54,919 nucleotides of DNA. It comes from a virus. Below are positions 38,944 through 46,868 of the stretch, piece by piece. How positions within the stretch are numbered: position 1 is the first letter of the stretch; every line of letters starts with the position of its first letter. The stretch is from IMG/VR virus record IMGVR_UViG_3300029915_000036, positions 1-54,919 of that record; one strand, given 5' to 3'. The notes beneath the pieces were generated by a model that was not told where the DNA came from, did no database searches, and saw only the letters and a program-made list of their open reading frames with translations. The translations under genes and the position numbers were made by a program.

Positions 38944-41489
38944 CCCCACACGCTCGCTACATCCCGGTAAGACAAGGATATTTCACTTAGAACAAAATCC
39001 TTTGAATAGCTCTTTATCGTTACCCCAATAGCAGTTCCGGCCACGCCCGGCATCGGCCCGCCCCACAGCGGCGCGGTGTAGTTCGGCGCGGCATACGCAG
39101 GCTGAACGGGCAGCGGATAAGCCTGATGCGGAAGATTCTGCGGCTCCAGCCCGGCCTGCTGGGCAATGCCCTCGGCCTCGGCGGTGATGGCAAGCTCGAT
39201 GCCGGACTGATCGGCCGATTTGTCGGTTGACCGCACATAAACGGTCATCGGTTCCTTAACGATATAAGACCTGTCGGAACCTATCATTTTCGTGGCGATC
39301 GTGGCCGCAAGCGCCGCCGATGGCGTCTGGAACAGCGGATAAAGCCCGGTTCCGTCCGTGCCCCACGCCGTCATCACCGATGATATTTCCTGTGTGGCAA
39401 CAAACGTAAACTCGCTTGTCTGCGAACAGATCAGCCAGTTCGCCTCGTCCCATCCGATCAGCACCGTGCGCGGTGAGCCGCTAAGCGGGTCTATGATGGT
39501 GATGTTCAGCAGGTAGACCGGAATTGTGTAGAGACTGGCAACCGCGGCACTCGGCGTGACGCCGCCCGCCGCGGGAGCAACGAAATTGTCAAAGAGGTTG
39601 TCCATTTTCTTGGATACCTTTTTGACCGTCCCGGCGTAGAGGCCGCAGATGCCATTGCCGTTGGCGAACAGGACAGACTGCCCGTAGTCCTGCACGCTGT
39701 CGCGCCACGTGCAGCCTATTTGCGCATTGATGTTCTGATAGTTGAACGTCGTGGCTGTCGGCGTGCCGGCGGTCTGCACATTCGAGATCACGTCCGACGA
39801 TGAATCGGCCAGTGTGTAGAAGAACCCGTTGAGCTGATGCACCGCAACATATTGCTGACGCAGGAAACGGTCGCTGCTGGTGTAGAGCAGGCCACCGGCC
39901 GAGGTGGCGAAGTTGGTGAGCGACGAAGGCGCTGAGACGTTGAACACGCCGCCGTTGTAAATCGGGCCGAACCCGGCCGGGTTGCTGATCCAGACACGCG
40001 ACTGGAATGTTTCGATCGACGTGCCGCTGACACCGAACGGCATGATGCTGATCGACGCGACCGCCGCCATGTTCAGTCCGCCCGACACTTGAACGGTAGG
40101 CGGCGATGTGTAGCCGCTGCCGGCTTGCGTCATGGTGATGGACGAAATGGCGCCGCCAATGACAACCGCCGTGCCGGCGGCCCCCGTGCCGCCGCCGCCT
40201 GCAAAGGTGATGCCGGGCGTGCCGGTGAACCCAGAGCCGCCATTGATCACATTGACGCTGGTTACCGATGCGACGGTAAGCACCGCCACGGCCGAAGCGC
40301 CCGTGCCGCCGCCCCCCGACATGGAAACGCTCGGCGTCGAGCTGTAGCCGGCTCCGGGGGCGGTGACGGTAATCGTGGTTACCACCGTGCCAGTGAGCAC
40401 GGCAACCGCGTGAGCACCCGTGCCGCCGCCGCCTGATATCGTGACCGTCGGCGCACTGGTGTAGCCGGAACCGCCCGACACCACCTGAATGTCGCTGATG
40501 CCGCTGATCGCCAGCACCGCCGATGCGGCGGCCCCCGTGCCGCCGCCGCCTGTCAGCGTGATCGTCGGCGGGGATGTGTAGCCAGTGCCCGGCACATTGA
40601 CGGTGATCGAGGACACCGCATCCATGGTGAGGGCGGCGATGCCGCCCGCCGTCACGCCGCTGTCAGGGGCCGAGAAAACAACGGTCGGCGCGCTGGTGTA
40701 GCCGGAACCGCCGGCATCGATGACCGCAGCCTCAACGCCGGATGTGGTCAGAACCGCTTGCAGAACGGCGCCGTTGTCAGTGCCGCCACCGGAAAACGCG
40801 GCCTCCACGACATCGTCCGGGTTGTAGCCGGTGCCGGCGTTGGTGATCGTCAAAGCGACAACCGAACCGTCCTGAATCGTCGCGGTGGCCGTCGCACCCG
40901 TCCCGGCCCCGCCGTAGAACGTCACCGTCGGCGCGCTGGTGTAACCAGAACCGCCGGCGGTTATATCGCCGATCACGTAGGGGCCGAGAGAGCCGGCTGA
41001 ATACAGTAAAGTGCCGTCCCATATCCAGTAATTGTTCTGGCTTATATTGTTGGATATTAGAAGATACTGTGAACCGGACTGGCAGCACACCGGCAACTGC
41101 CCGCCGTCGTAGAATGTGCCGGCCGCGGCGCTGATGGTCGTGACCACCCCGCTCGGGAATGAGACATCGTAGGCCGTGCCGTCCGACAGGAAGACGGCGC
41201 AGTTCGTCATGTTGTTGATGTTGAAGAACGAGAAGTAGATGATGGTTTTCCCGCCCGTGGCGGAATACAGCGCCGGCCCCTTGTCGTAGAGGGTGCGCAG
41301 ACTTCCCTTGCCGGTGAGCAGGAAGTTTTCGAGCCAGTAGGCTTCGTTGTCTTCCAGCGCCGTCCGCGCGTCGGACTGGTTCATGCTGCCGAATGGTGCG
41401 GCTGACCAGAACTTCGTGTTGCCGGGAACGCCTAAGCGCTGCTCCTCAGCCTGGCTGAGCTTGGTGATGCCGTCGCGGTTGCCGGACAT
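38940..41489 (-). CDS. P22 gp10-like tail hub with repeat insertion
   Basis: An 849-residue protein. The N-terminal 170 residues (RTALEDNEAYWLENFLLTG, LRTLYDKGP, NNYWIWDGTLLYS) and the part after residue 480 (IETFQSRVWISNPAGFGPI, GFFYTLADSSSDVIS, YGQSVLFANGNGICGLYAG, KMDNLFDN) match the packaged-DNA-stabilisation/hub proteins of P22-like podoviruses, normally about 450-560 residues. Residues 176-470 are an insertion of eight units of about 42 residues. The protein closes the portal channel and connects to the needle or spikes. Located directly after the gp4-like gene, as in P22. Confidence 0.75.
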   Translation of the reverse strand: MSGNRDGITKLSQAEEQRLGVPGNTKFWSAAPFGSMNQSDARTALEDNEAYWLENFLLTGKGSLRTLYDKGPALYSATGGKTIIYFSFFNINNMTNCAVFLSDGTAYDVSFPSGVVTTISAAAGTFYDGGQLPVCCQSGSQYLLISNNISQNNYWIWDGTLLYSAGSLGPYVIGDITAGGSGYTSAPTVTFYGGAGTGATATATIQDGSVVALTITNAGTGYNPDDVVEAAFSGGGTDNGAVLQAVLTTSGVEAAVIDAGGSGYTSAPTVVFSAPDSGVTAGGIAALTMDAVSSITVNVPGTGYTSPPTITLTGGGGTGAAASAVLAISGISDIQVVSGGSGYTSAPTVTISGGGGTGAHAVAVLTGTVVTTITVTAPGAGYSSTPSVSMSGGGGTGASAVAVLTVASVTSVNVINGGSGFTGTPGITFAGGGGTGAAGTAVVIGGAISSITMTQAGSGYTSPPTVQVSGGLNMAAVASISIMPFGVSGTSIETFQSRVWISNPAGFGPIYNGGVFNVSAPSSLTNFATSAGGLLYTSSDRFLRQQYVAVHQLNGFFYTLADSSSDVISNVQTAGTPTATTFNYQNINAQIGCTWRDSVQDYGQSVLFANGNGICGLYAGTVKKVSKKMDNLFDNFVAPAAGGVTPSAAVASLYTIPVYLLNITIIDPLSGSPRTVLIGWDEANWLICSQTSEFTFVATQEISSVMTAWGTDGTGLYPLFQTPSAALAATIATKMIGSDRSYIVKEPMTVYVRSTDKSADQSGIELAITAEAEGIAQQAGLEPQNLPHQAYPLPVQPAYAAPNYTAPLWGGPMPGVAGTAIGVTIKSYSKDFVLSEISLSYRDVASVWG
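40080..40964 (-). repeat. Eight GSGYTSAPTV protein repeats inside the hub gene
   Basis: Eight units, each with the core GSGYTSAPTVTISGGGGTGA or a variant (GTGYTSPPTI, GAGYSSTPSV, GSGFTGTPGI, GTGYNPDDVV), are spaced about 35-45 residues apart. They form an insertion in an otherwise normal hub. Similar single loops occur in the 42259-43356 and 20961-21623 proteins. Confidence 0.8.
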
Positions 41490-41492
41490 TGG

Positions 41493-42248
41493 CTACCAAG
41501 AACCGTAACGAGTCGGTACTTTACCTCGGTCTACGGCGCCACGGCGCAACTGGTTGCTGTCCTCGAAGCGGCTGCGCATCAGCTCGGCCGATCCCAGGCG
41601 CCCCGATGATTCGTAAGCACGCATCGCCGCGTAGTACTTCACCCCGTTATGGAACGGAGATGGCAGGGCGTCGAAATCGCCATCCTTCCAGATCGGCCCG
41701 GCCGTGCAAAGACAGTCCCACTCCATCTCATTGGCGTTCTGCGGGACGGGGAACATCCAGACTTCGCCGGCCTCGCCGTCGTTGAATACCGTCCACACGA
41801 TCGGATAGTTCGTCACCAGGATCTGATTGGACCGGCAGTAAGCCTGGAAATCCTCAAACGGCATCCAATCCAGGCTGGGCCTCACGGCCCCGCCCCATGA
41901 AACCGTCACCGAAATCACGTCGCAGATGCCGCGAAGGCCCTGATACTGCTCGTTGAGGTATTCGTTGGCGAATCCGATGTAGGGATAACGCTCCTGCCCG
42001 GCCACAGACTGAAACTGACTGCCTGGATCGGAATTGGGCCGCGCACCACCGGGAACGGCCACGTCGGGCGTGGCCACGCCACCGAATTCGGGCTGGCCCA
42101 AAATGAGACGGCGGCAACACCCCGTCAGGAGAGATGTCGCCGCCCTGGCCTCATTGATGTACTGAACGAGAGAAGTTTCGGTAACGAAAATTCCCTGCGG
42201 GTCTCTGATTAAGTCCCTGACTTCAAAGATGTATTTCGATAGGAGCAC
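41493..42248 (-). CDS. P22 gp4-like head-tail adaptor
   Basis: Start proposed at GTG 42248, preceded by aggtgggctt; earlier in-frame codons lie within the upstream gene. The 251-residue protein has VRDLIRDPQGIFVTETSLVQ, QYINEARAATSLLTGCCRRL, PYIGFANEYLNEQYQGLRGI and WTVFNDGEAGEVWMFPVPQN. This order of segments is that of phage tail accessory factor gp4-type adaptors, which bind below the portal. Placement between capsid decoration and hub genes agrees. Confidence 0.7.
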   Translation of the reverse strand: MLLSKYIFEVRDLIRDPQGIFVTETSLVQYINEARAATSLLTGCCRRLILGQPEFGGVATPDVAVPGGARPNSDPGSQFQSVAGQERYPYIGFANEYLNEQYQGLRGICDVISVTVSWGGAVRPSLDWMPFEDFQAYCRSNQILVTNYPIVWTVFNDGEAGEVWMFPVPQNANEMEWDCLCTAGPIWKDGDFDALPSPFHNGVKYYAAMRAYESSGRLGSAELMRSRFEDSNQLRRGAVDRGKVPTRYGSW

Positions 42249-42258
42249 ACAAGCCCAC

Positions 42259-43356
42259 CTAGCCCGCCTGCATCCAGAGGAAATCGGACACGCCGCCAAC
42301 GCCGAGCGTCAGAGTGGCAACGGTCGAGGTCGAGCCGGTGAGAACGCCGCCATAAATCGCGATCTGCATGTTGTTCGTGGCGTTCGCCGCCGAAGCAATA
42401 TGCCCACCGTCCACCAGCGTCTGCCCCGTCGCCGTAATGGCGTTGGAACTGAGCGCCGCGTTGATCACCGGCGAGCGGCCACGGAAGAAGGACGCCTGCG
42501 AGTTCGGGTTGGTATAAGCCGGCGCGATTGTCGGCGCACCGAAACCGATCGTGCCAACCTGCGCCCAAACCGAGTAGCCAAGACCGCCGGCCGTGACGGC
42601 ATAGGATGTCACCGTCCAGTCCATGATGATCGTGGCCGCGGCTGACGAGCCGCCACCACCGGAGAACGTCAGCGCCGGAACGGTCTGCGAGGTGATCGGC
42701 AGGCCGTGATTGGTGCAAATGACGGCGTTCACCGTCTGGCTGCCCGTCAGCGACACCGTAACCATACCGCCGGAACCCGTGGTGTCGCGCGGATCGTTCA
42801 GCACCGACACGGTCGGCGCCGTCAGATAGCCCGCACCCTGGTTTAAGATGGTGGCGGAGGAAATCGAGCCCGACGTGAGCGTGGTATAGCCGGTCGCGGG
42901 AATGCCTGGCGAGCCAGGAGCGCCAATCACCAGCAGCGGCGGATAAACGTAGTTGGAGCCGCCAAGGACCACGGTTGCCGTCGTGCTGACGACTTGACCC
43001 ATGATCGCGACCCAGGAGCTTGACCCAGCCGCCGCCGTGATCGTCGGCGCCGAGGTGTAGCCCGTGCCGGCATTCGACAGCACCGCGGCAACCGGGCAAC
43101 CCGTCTGGTTGGCGATGCGGTAGTTTCCGCCGTCCGAGTCCACCTGAACAAAGTTGCCCTCGAAGCCGTCGTTGGCAATCGGGCGCCACACCGTCATCAC
43201 CGGATCGTAGACCTGAATGCTCGAGTACGGCCCGTGCGCGATGTTGAAGTAGCCGGGCGGGATGTACATCACCTCGCCGGCCTGAAGCGTGAAGTTGTTG
43301 GTGCCTAGCTGATTCAGCGGGAGCGTAATGCCTACGCCACCATAACGATTTGGCAT
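42259..43356 (-). CDS. Capsid decoration / minor head protein
   Basis: ATG at 43356 follows aagggaaccccgac. The 365-residue protein begins MPNRYGGVGITLPLNQLGTN and includes AGEVMYIPPGYFNIAHGPYS and VYDPVMTVWRPIAND, followed by repeat loops like the hub (AGTGYTSAPTITAAAG, QGAGYLTAPTVSVLN) and a final beta region. It lies immediately downstream of the major capsid gene, the usual place of decoration proteins. The identity is inferred from place and composition. Confidence 0.6.
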   Translation of the reverse strand: MPNRYGGVGITLPLNQLGTNNFTLQAGEVMYIPPGYFNIAHGPYSSIQVYDPVMTVWRPIANDGFEGNFVQVDSDGGNYRIANQTGCPVAAVLSNAGTGYTSAPTITAAAGSSSWVAIMGQVVSTTATVVLGGSNYVYPPLLVIGAPGSPGIPATGYTTLTSGSISSATILNQGAGYLTAPTVSVLNDPRDTTGSGGMVTVSLTGSQTVNAVICTNHGLPITSQTVPALTFSGGGGSSAAATIIMDWTVTSYAVTAGGLGYSVWAQVGTIGFGAPTIAPAYTNPNSQASFFRGRSPVINAALSSNAITATGQTLVDGGHIASAANATNNMQIAIYGGVLTGSTSTVATLTLGVGGVSDFLWMQAG

Positions 43357-43368
43357 GTCGGGGTTCCC

Positions 43369-44463
43369 TTAGACCAGTGGAGCGCCAGCGAAGGCGGTAG
43401 CAGAGGCGATTGCCGGCGGCGGCGGCGGTCCGCCCACCCAGCCAGGAGACTGGAGGCCGGTGAAGTGCGCACCCGAAGACGGCTTCATGCAGCACATGTT
43501 GAGCGCGGCAACGAGGACGCCGATCGAGGCCAACTGCCCTTGCGGAATCATAGATTCAAAGCCAGTAAAATACATCTGCAACGAAGGGTGCATGAACATC
43601 GCGAGATAGCGCGAGTTGATCATGTACATCTCACCGACCGGACAGAATGGGTCCGAGAAAATCGGCGTGTCGAGCACCCGGATCGCGCGGAAGCCGGCGT
43701 TCACCACATCACCCCGGCCATAGCGGCTGCGCGGATCGGTGTTGAAAATCTCGGCGCCCATGAAGTCGGCCATCAGCGTGGCCCAGTTCACCGGGTTCAT
43801 GATAATGAAGTCGGGTGACTCGCCGCCCGCGCCCGTCTGAACCTTCACCAGGGCCTGAGCGATGCCCAGGCGGTTCGATATCGTCGCCGAGTTCGGGTAA
43901 AACTGACCCTGCCAGTAGCCGTTGGTACGGGCGATGCCCCCATACGTCGCGGTGTTTGTGCCGTTATCGTATGCGCCAACTAGAGAATCTAGAGCTAGAG
44001 TATTCTGAGTATATGAATACAGAGAAGTAGCAAGCGACTGCTTCATAACGACTGCGGCGTCCGATGTCACCGCCCGAAGCTTGGGAATAACGACTTCAGA
44101 AGACTGGATTATACTCTCAAACCCGAAGAAGCCGATCGGAACCATGCCGGCCTTGAGGTTGAACTGAGCGTTGTTCAGTGCGACCTGATCCTGCGGGATC
44201 TGAAAGTCACCGCCGAAGCCGCCCCACTGGAACGACACGAAGCTCGATCCCTGAACCGGGAAGGTGATCTGCCCGACACCGCCCATGGCCGCTTGGGTAT
44301 TCGCCAGCAGCAGCGACAGCAGCGGATGCGCCTGGTAGACCTGCACGAACACGGTCGGGATGATCGCCCGGCGCGTGATGTAGGAAAGCTGCTGGCCGGT
44401 TAGACCGCCAGGAACCATGCCGCCACTGCTGGGGCCGGTAAATTGGGTTATTGAACCTGACAT
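43369..44463 (-). CDS. Major capsid protein
   Basis: ATG at 44463 follows taggagaacccggtag. The 364-residue protein contains LSYITRRAIIPTVFVQVYQA, ALNNAQFNLKAGMVPIGFFG, MKQSLATSLYSYTQNTLALD, ESPDFIIMNPVNWATLMADF and GFRAIRVLDTPIFSDPFCPV, a pattern typical of HK97-fold capsids (long spine helix, A-domain strands). Size and position after a scaffold-like protein and before a decoration gene support this. The last 25 residues are Pro/Ala-rich. Confidence 0.8.
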   Translation of the reverse strand: MSGSITQFTGPSSGGMVPGGLTGQQLSYITRRAIIPTVFVQVYQAHPLLSLLLANTQAAMGGVGQITFPVQGSSFVSFQWGGFGGDFQIPQDQVALNNAQFNLKAGMVPIGFFGFESIIQSSEVVIPKLRAVTSDAAVVMKQSLATSLYSYTQNTLALDSLVGAYDNGTNTATYGGIARTNGYWQGQFYPNSATISNRLGIAQALVKVQTGAGGESPDFIIMNPVNWATLMADFMGAEIFNTDPRSRYGRGDVVNAGFRAIRVLDTPIFSDPFCPVGEMYMINSRYLAMFMHPSLQMYFTGFESMIPQGQLASIGVLVAALNMCCMKPSSGAHFTGLQSPGWVGGPPPPPAIASATAFAGAPLV

Positions 44464-44476
44464 CTACCGGGTTCTC

Positions 44477-45067
44477 CTAAGCGCCACCGAGACGGGTGAA
44501 TTCTGGGTCACGGACGATCGAGCGCAGCTCGGCGGTGAGCCACTGATCGGGGCTTTTGTGCAAAGCCGCCCACGTCTCGTCCTTCGAGGCGGTGCCGAAC
44601 GGATCAACCGTGCTTGGCAGGTAGTCATATCCAGCGGCGGGTGCCGGCTTGGGCACGCTCTCGGCCACCCACGCGGCGGCAGCCTCGACATCCGGATTGT
44701 TGTTCGCGCGCATGCGGTCCATGACGCGCTGCATCGCGTCGTCCGACAGCCCGCGCTTGGATTTCACAGCCTCCATGCGAGCCAGCAGCTCATCTTCGTG
44801 CCGCTTGGTCTCCCGCTTGGCCTCGGCGGCCTCACGGGCGTTCCACTTTTCCTCCAGCGCAGCCACGCGGGCGCGCTCTTTCTCCAGCTCACCCATCACC
44901 GGGCCAAGAACGGCCTCGCGCTGCTGGCGATAGGGAAATTCAGCCTGCGGGTTGAGTGTCTGGATCAGCTTCTCAGCTTCCGGCGCCGTGCGCGGATCAC
45001 CGAGAAGCTGATTGAGCAACTGAACGCTCTGCTGGGCGATCTGTGCCGGGGTTCTGGCGTCACTCAC
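44477..45067 (-). CDS. Scaffold-like protein
   Basis: Start at GTG 45067, or TTG 45070 directly after the preceding stop. The 196-residue product is highly helical and charged (EKERARVAALEEKWNAREAA, RHEDELLARMEAVKSKRG), with little hydrophobic content. Its place just before the major capsid gene is the usual site for a scaffold protein. No protease motif is seen. Confidence 0.6.
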   Translation of the reverse strand: MSDARTPAQIAQQSVQLLNQLLGDPRTAPEAEKLIQTLNPQAEFPYRQQREAVLGPVMGELEKERARVAALEEKWNAREAAEAKRETKRHEDELLARMEAVKSKRGLSDDAMQRVMDRMRANNNPDVEAAAAWVAESVPKPAPAAGYDYLPSTVDPFGTASKDETWAALHKSPDQWLTAELRSIVRDPEFTRLGGA

Positions 45068-45070
45068 CAA

Positions 45071-45277
45071 TTAGGCTTTCGTCGGCGACTTGCCGGTGTG
45101 CTCGATCGAACCGACGCCAGACTTGAAGCCGGGCATGGACGCCGCGTTAGCGCCGATGTCCATCATCGTGAACGGAACGCGCTTCATCAGCGGATCGTCC
45201 ATGTTGATCGTCGTCACGTACGGAGCGAACGGGCTAGATCCGCCGCCTGGGGCGTTGCTGGTATTGGAACTCGCCAT
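45071..45277 (-). CDS. Small hypothetical protein (68 aa)
   Basis: ATG at 45277 follows taggagaacaccc, the same ribosome-binding sequence as the capsid gene. The product (MASSNTSNAPGGGSSPFAPY start) has a disordered Ser/Gly/Pro head and a central DDPLMKRVPFTMMDIGANA. It is located in the capsid operon. Function unknown. Confidence 0.6.
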   Translation of the reverse strand: MASSNTSNAPGGGSSPFAPYVTTINMDDPLMKRVPFTMMDIGANAASMPGFKSGVGSIEHTGKSPTKA

Positions 45278-45287
45278 GGGTGTTCTC

Positions 45288-45725
45288 CTACATTCCGGGT
45301 GGTGGAGCGCCGCCGGGCGGCGCCATCGCGGGGCCGGCGTTGGGTGGAGCTGGCATTGGGCCGCCGGGCTGGCCGCCCTGCTGACGCATCTGCATCAGGT
45401 GCTGAACAAGCATCTGGGCTTGTTCCTGCTTGGAGGCGACATCGCGGAATTCGCCGACCAGCTTCGTCAGATCGGTGGCGATCTTGAGCACCTTCTGGTG
45501 CATGTCAGACCCCATCGGCACGGACGGGATCGCCTTGCCGATCAGATCAGCGGCCTGCGTCAACTTGACCAGCGCCTCTTTGGAATTGCCGGGATTGTTC
45601 TGCGGGATGGTATGCGGGCCAACATTGGCCGGCGGAGCGCCTGGCATACCCTGACCACCGGGCGCGGGCATGCCGGGAGGTAACCCCCCGCCAGGTACGC
45701 CCATCGGCATCGGTGCCAAACCCAC
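45288..45725 (-). CDS. Pro/Gly-rich structural-region protein
   Basis: GTG at 45725 follows ctggaggtttga. The 145-residue protein has Pro/Gly/Met-rich ends (about 1-45 and 115-145) around a helical centre (EALVKLTQAADLIGKAIPS, KVLKIATDLTKLVGEFRDVA, KQEQAQMLVQHLMQMRQQG). It is between portal and scaffold-like genes. A capsid-assembly accessory role is plausible but unproven. Confidence 0.55.
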   Translation of the reverse strand: MGLAPMPMGVPGGGLPPGMPAPGGQGMPGAPPANVGPHTIPQNNPGNSKEALVKLTQAADLIGKAIPSVPMGSDMHQKVLKIATDLTKLVGEFRDVASKQEQAQMLVQHLMQMRQQGGQPGGPMPAPPNAGPAMAPPGGAPPPGM

Positions 45726-45742
45726 TCAAACCTCCAGAGAAG

Positions 45743-45765
45743 TGGCGCCGCTGCTGGCGGCGCCA
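45743..45765. other. Hairpin in the leader of the capsid operon
   Basis: Perfect 8-bp inverted repeat tggcgccg / cggcgcca with a 7-base loop. It lies between the mini-ORF at 45773-45811 and the ribosome-binding site of the 45725 gene. No U-run follows on the minus strand, so it is not a normal terminator; it could affect mRNA stability or partial termination. Confidence 0.5.
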
Positions 45766-45772
45766 GCTTCGA

Positions 45773-45811
45773 TCACCGCTTGTGTTTGCGGCCGCGCCGA
45801 AAACGAATCAT
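45773..45811 (-). CDS. Possible basic leader peptide (12 aa)
   Basis: ATG at 45811 is preceded by gaaggagaaaccct, one of the strongest ribosome-binding sites in the window. The peptide is MIRFRRGRKHKR: eight of twelve residues are Arg, Lys or His. A stop follows and then the hairpin at 45743-45765. It may be a leader ORF controlling the capsid operon. Length makes this tentative. Confidence 0.3.
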   Translation of the reverse strand: MIRFRRGRKHKR

Positions 45812-45877
45812 AGGGTTTCTCCTTCAAAGCACCCCCAGAGCTACCCACGGGGGATCTCAGGGCCTGAGACACGCGAC

Positions 45878-45906
45878 TCTTAACCTATGGAAACGATGAA
45901 GGTCAA
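45878..45906 (-). promoter_or_regulatory. Candidate promoter for the late leftward operon
   Basis: On the minus strand TTGACC (45906-45901) and TTAAGA (45883-45878) have a 17-base spacer, about 65 bases ahead of the mini-ORF. The -10 match is weak. The 246-base gap between 45811 and 46058 otherwise contains the short inverted repeat tctcag-ggc-ctgaga (45855-45869). Confidence 0.3.
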
Positions 45907-46057
45907 GGAACGTCAGCAGTACTGACCTAATTTGCGGAAAAGAACAAACAACGCACAACGAACGAGCTCGATTGTGTCTGGAAATTCCTTGACGTTGGGA
46001 TTGTGCAAGTCAATTCTGATCTGCCAGAACGGCGAACCAGAACAGGAAACAATTTCT

Positions 46058-46759
46058 ATGACAGCCAAACCGAGCGTGCCGACCCCAACGCCCACCAGCG
46101 GCGAGTTCTACGTCTTCAACTCCTTCGGCGGCGAGGCCGAGGACGCTGGAACGCCCTACTCGGGGCCGGTTGCGAGCATTCAGTCCGAGCTGGACCTGGG
46201 CGGGGCCGTCACAACGCAGGCCGGGGCGGCAGCCGAGCTGGCATCCGGACCGGGGCCTGGCTTTGCCGCCGGACAAAGCACGCTGGATGTGTCGTCAGCG
46301 GCGACAACGCCGGATGTGTTCATTCTGGCGGGCGGCGGCTTCGATTTGTGCTCGATCAACACCTCAGCGGGCGGCGGCAACAACATCCTGGACGCTGGGG
46401 CGGGGTCCGACTTCCTCACCGGCGGCTCGGGCGACAACCAGTTTTACCTCGACGCCCGCTCGCTGGTTCTGAACCAGTGGGACACCATTTCGGACGGGCA
46501 CGCCGGCGACGGCATCACCTGCTGGGGCGTCACACCGCAGGATTTCGCCCTGACATGGCTCAATGGCCAGGGCGCGTCCGGCTATACGGGCCTGACCGGG
46601 GTTTTCACCGCCTTCGGGAAGCCAGAAGTCGGGGTGACGCTGTCCGGATACACCACCGCCGACCTGTCGAATGGCCGGCTGTCTGTGTCATACGGAAGCA
46701 CGCCGACCACGAACGGGATTGCGGGGGCAGATTACTTCCACGTTAGCGTCGTCGCGTGA
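46058..46759 (+). CDS. RTX-repeat-like protein
   Basis: Start at ATG 46058, preceded by caggaaacaatttct; the upstream frame extension has unlike composition. The 233-residue protein has a Pro/Thr head, then a Gly/Asp-rich block at about 106-123 (GGGNNILDAGAGSDFLTGG) that matches the calcium-binding RTX nonapeptide GGxGxDxLx. The C-terminal 90 residues contain NQFYLDARSLVLNQWDTISD and GYTGLTGVFTAF, like the end of RTX-type adhesins or hydrolases. RTX proteins usually fold outside the cell when calcium is present. A lone rightward gene among leftward virion genes, so probably an independently acquired gene. Confidence 0.65.
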   Translation: MTAKPSVPTPTPTSGEFYVFNSFGGEAEDAGTPYSGPVASIQSELDLGGAVTTQAGAAAELASGPGPGFAAGQSTLDVSSAATTPDVFILAGGGFDLCSINTSAGGGNNILDAGAGSDFLTGGSGDNQFYLDARSLVLNQWDTISDGHAGDGITCWGVTPQDFALTWLNGQGASGYTGLTGVFTAFGKPEVGVTLSGYTTADLSNGRLSVSYGSTPTTNGIAGADYFHVSVVA

Positions 46760-46776
46760 TATAGGCGCCCCCGCTG

Positions 46777-46849
46777 GGCTGGTTATTCTCAAGTGGTTCA
46801 GAGAGCGGCGGAAGCGCCGTGCGTGTGGGTTCGAGTCCCACACCAGCCC
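46777..46849 (+). pseudogene. tRNA-like sequence with abnormal anticodon arm
   Basis: A 73-base stretch folds as a cloverleaf. The acceptor is ggctggt / accagcc (7 bp). The T arm is gtggg-ttcgagt-cccac with the canonical TTCGAGT loop. The D arm is ttctc / gagag around aagtggttca, with T8 and A9 in place. The anticodon arm is cggcg / cgccg closing on only gaag (or a 6-base loop with a wobble pair), so no 7-base loop with U33 exists. No CCA is encoded. Not a normal tRNA; probably a decayed tRNA, an attachment-type remnant or a structured RNA. It separates the convergent RTX-like and portal genes. Confidence 0.55.
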
Positions 46850-46868
46850 GGCGGCCCGGCCATGCCCG

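Noticed and set aside
42209-43495. A 428-codon minus-strand open frame
   Set aside because: It overlaps the decoration-protein gene in another frame, is Arg/His/Gly-rich and has no ribosome-binding site or domain.
46777-46849. Annotation as a functional tRNA
   Set aside because: The anticodon arm cannot form a 7-base loop with U33 and there is no encoded CCA, so no decoding identity can be assigned.
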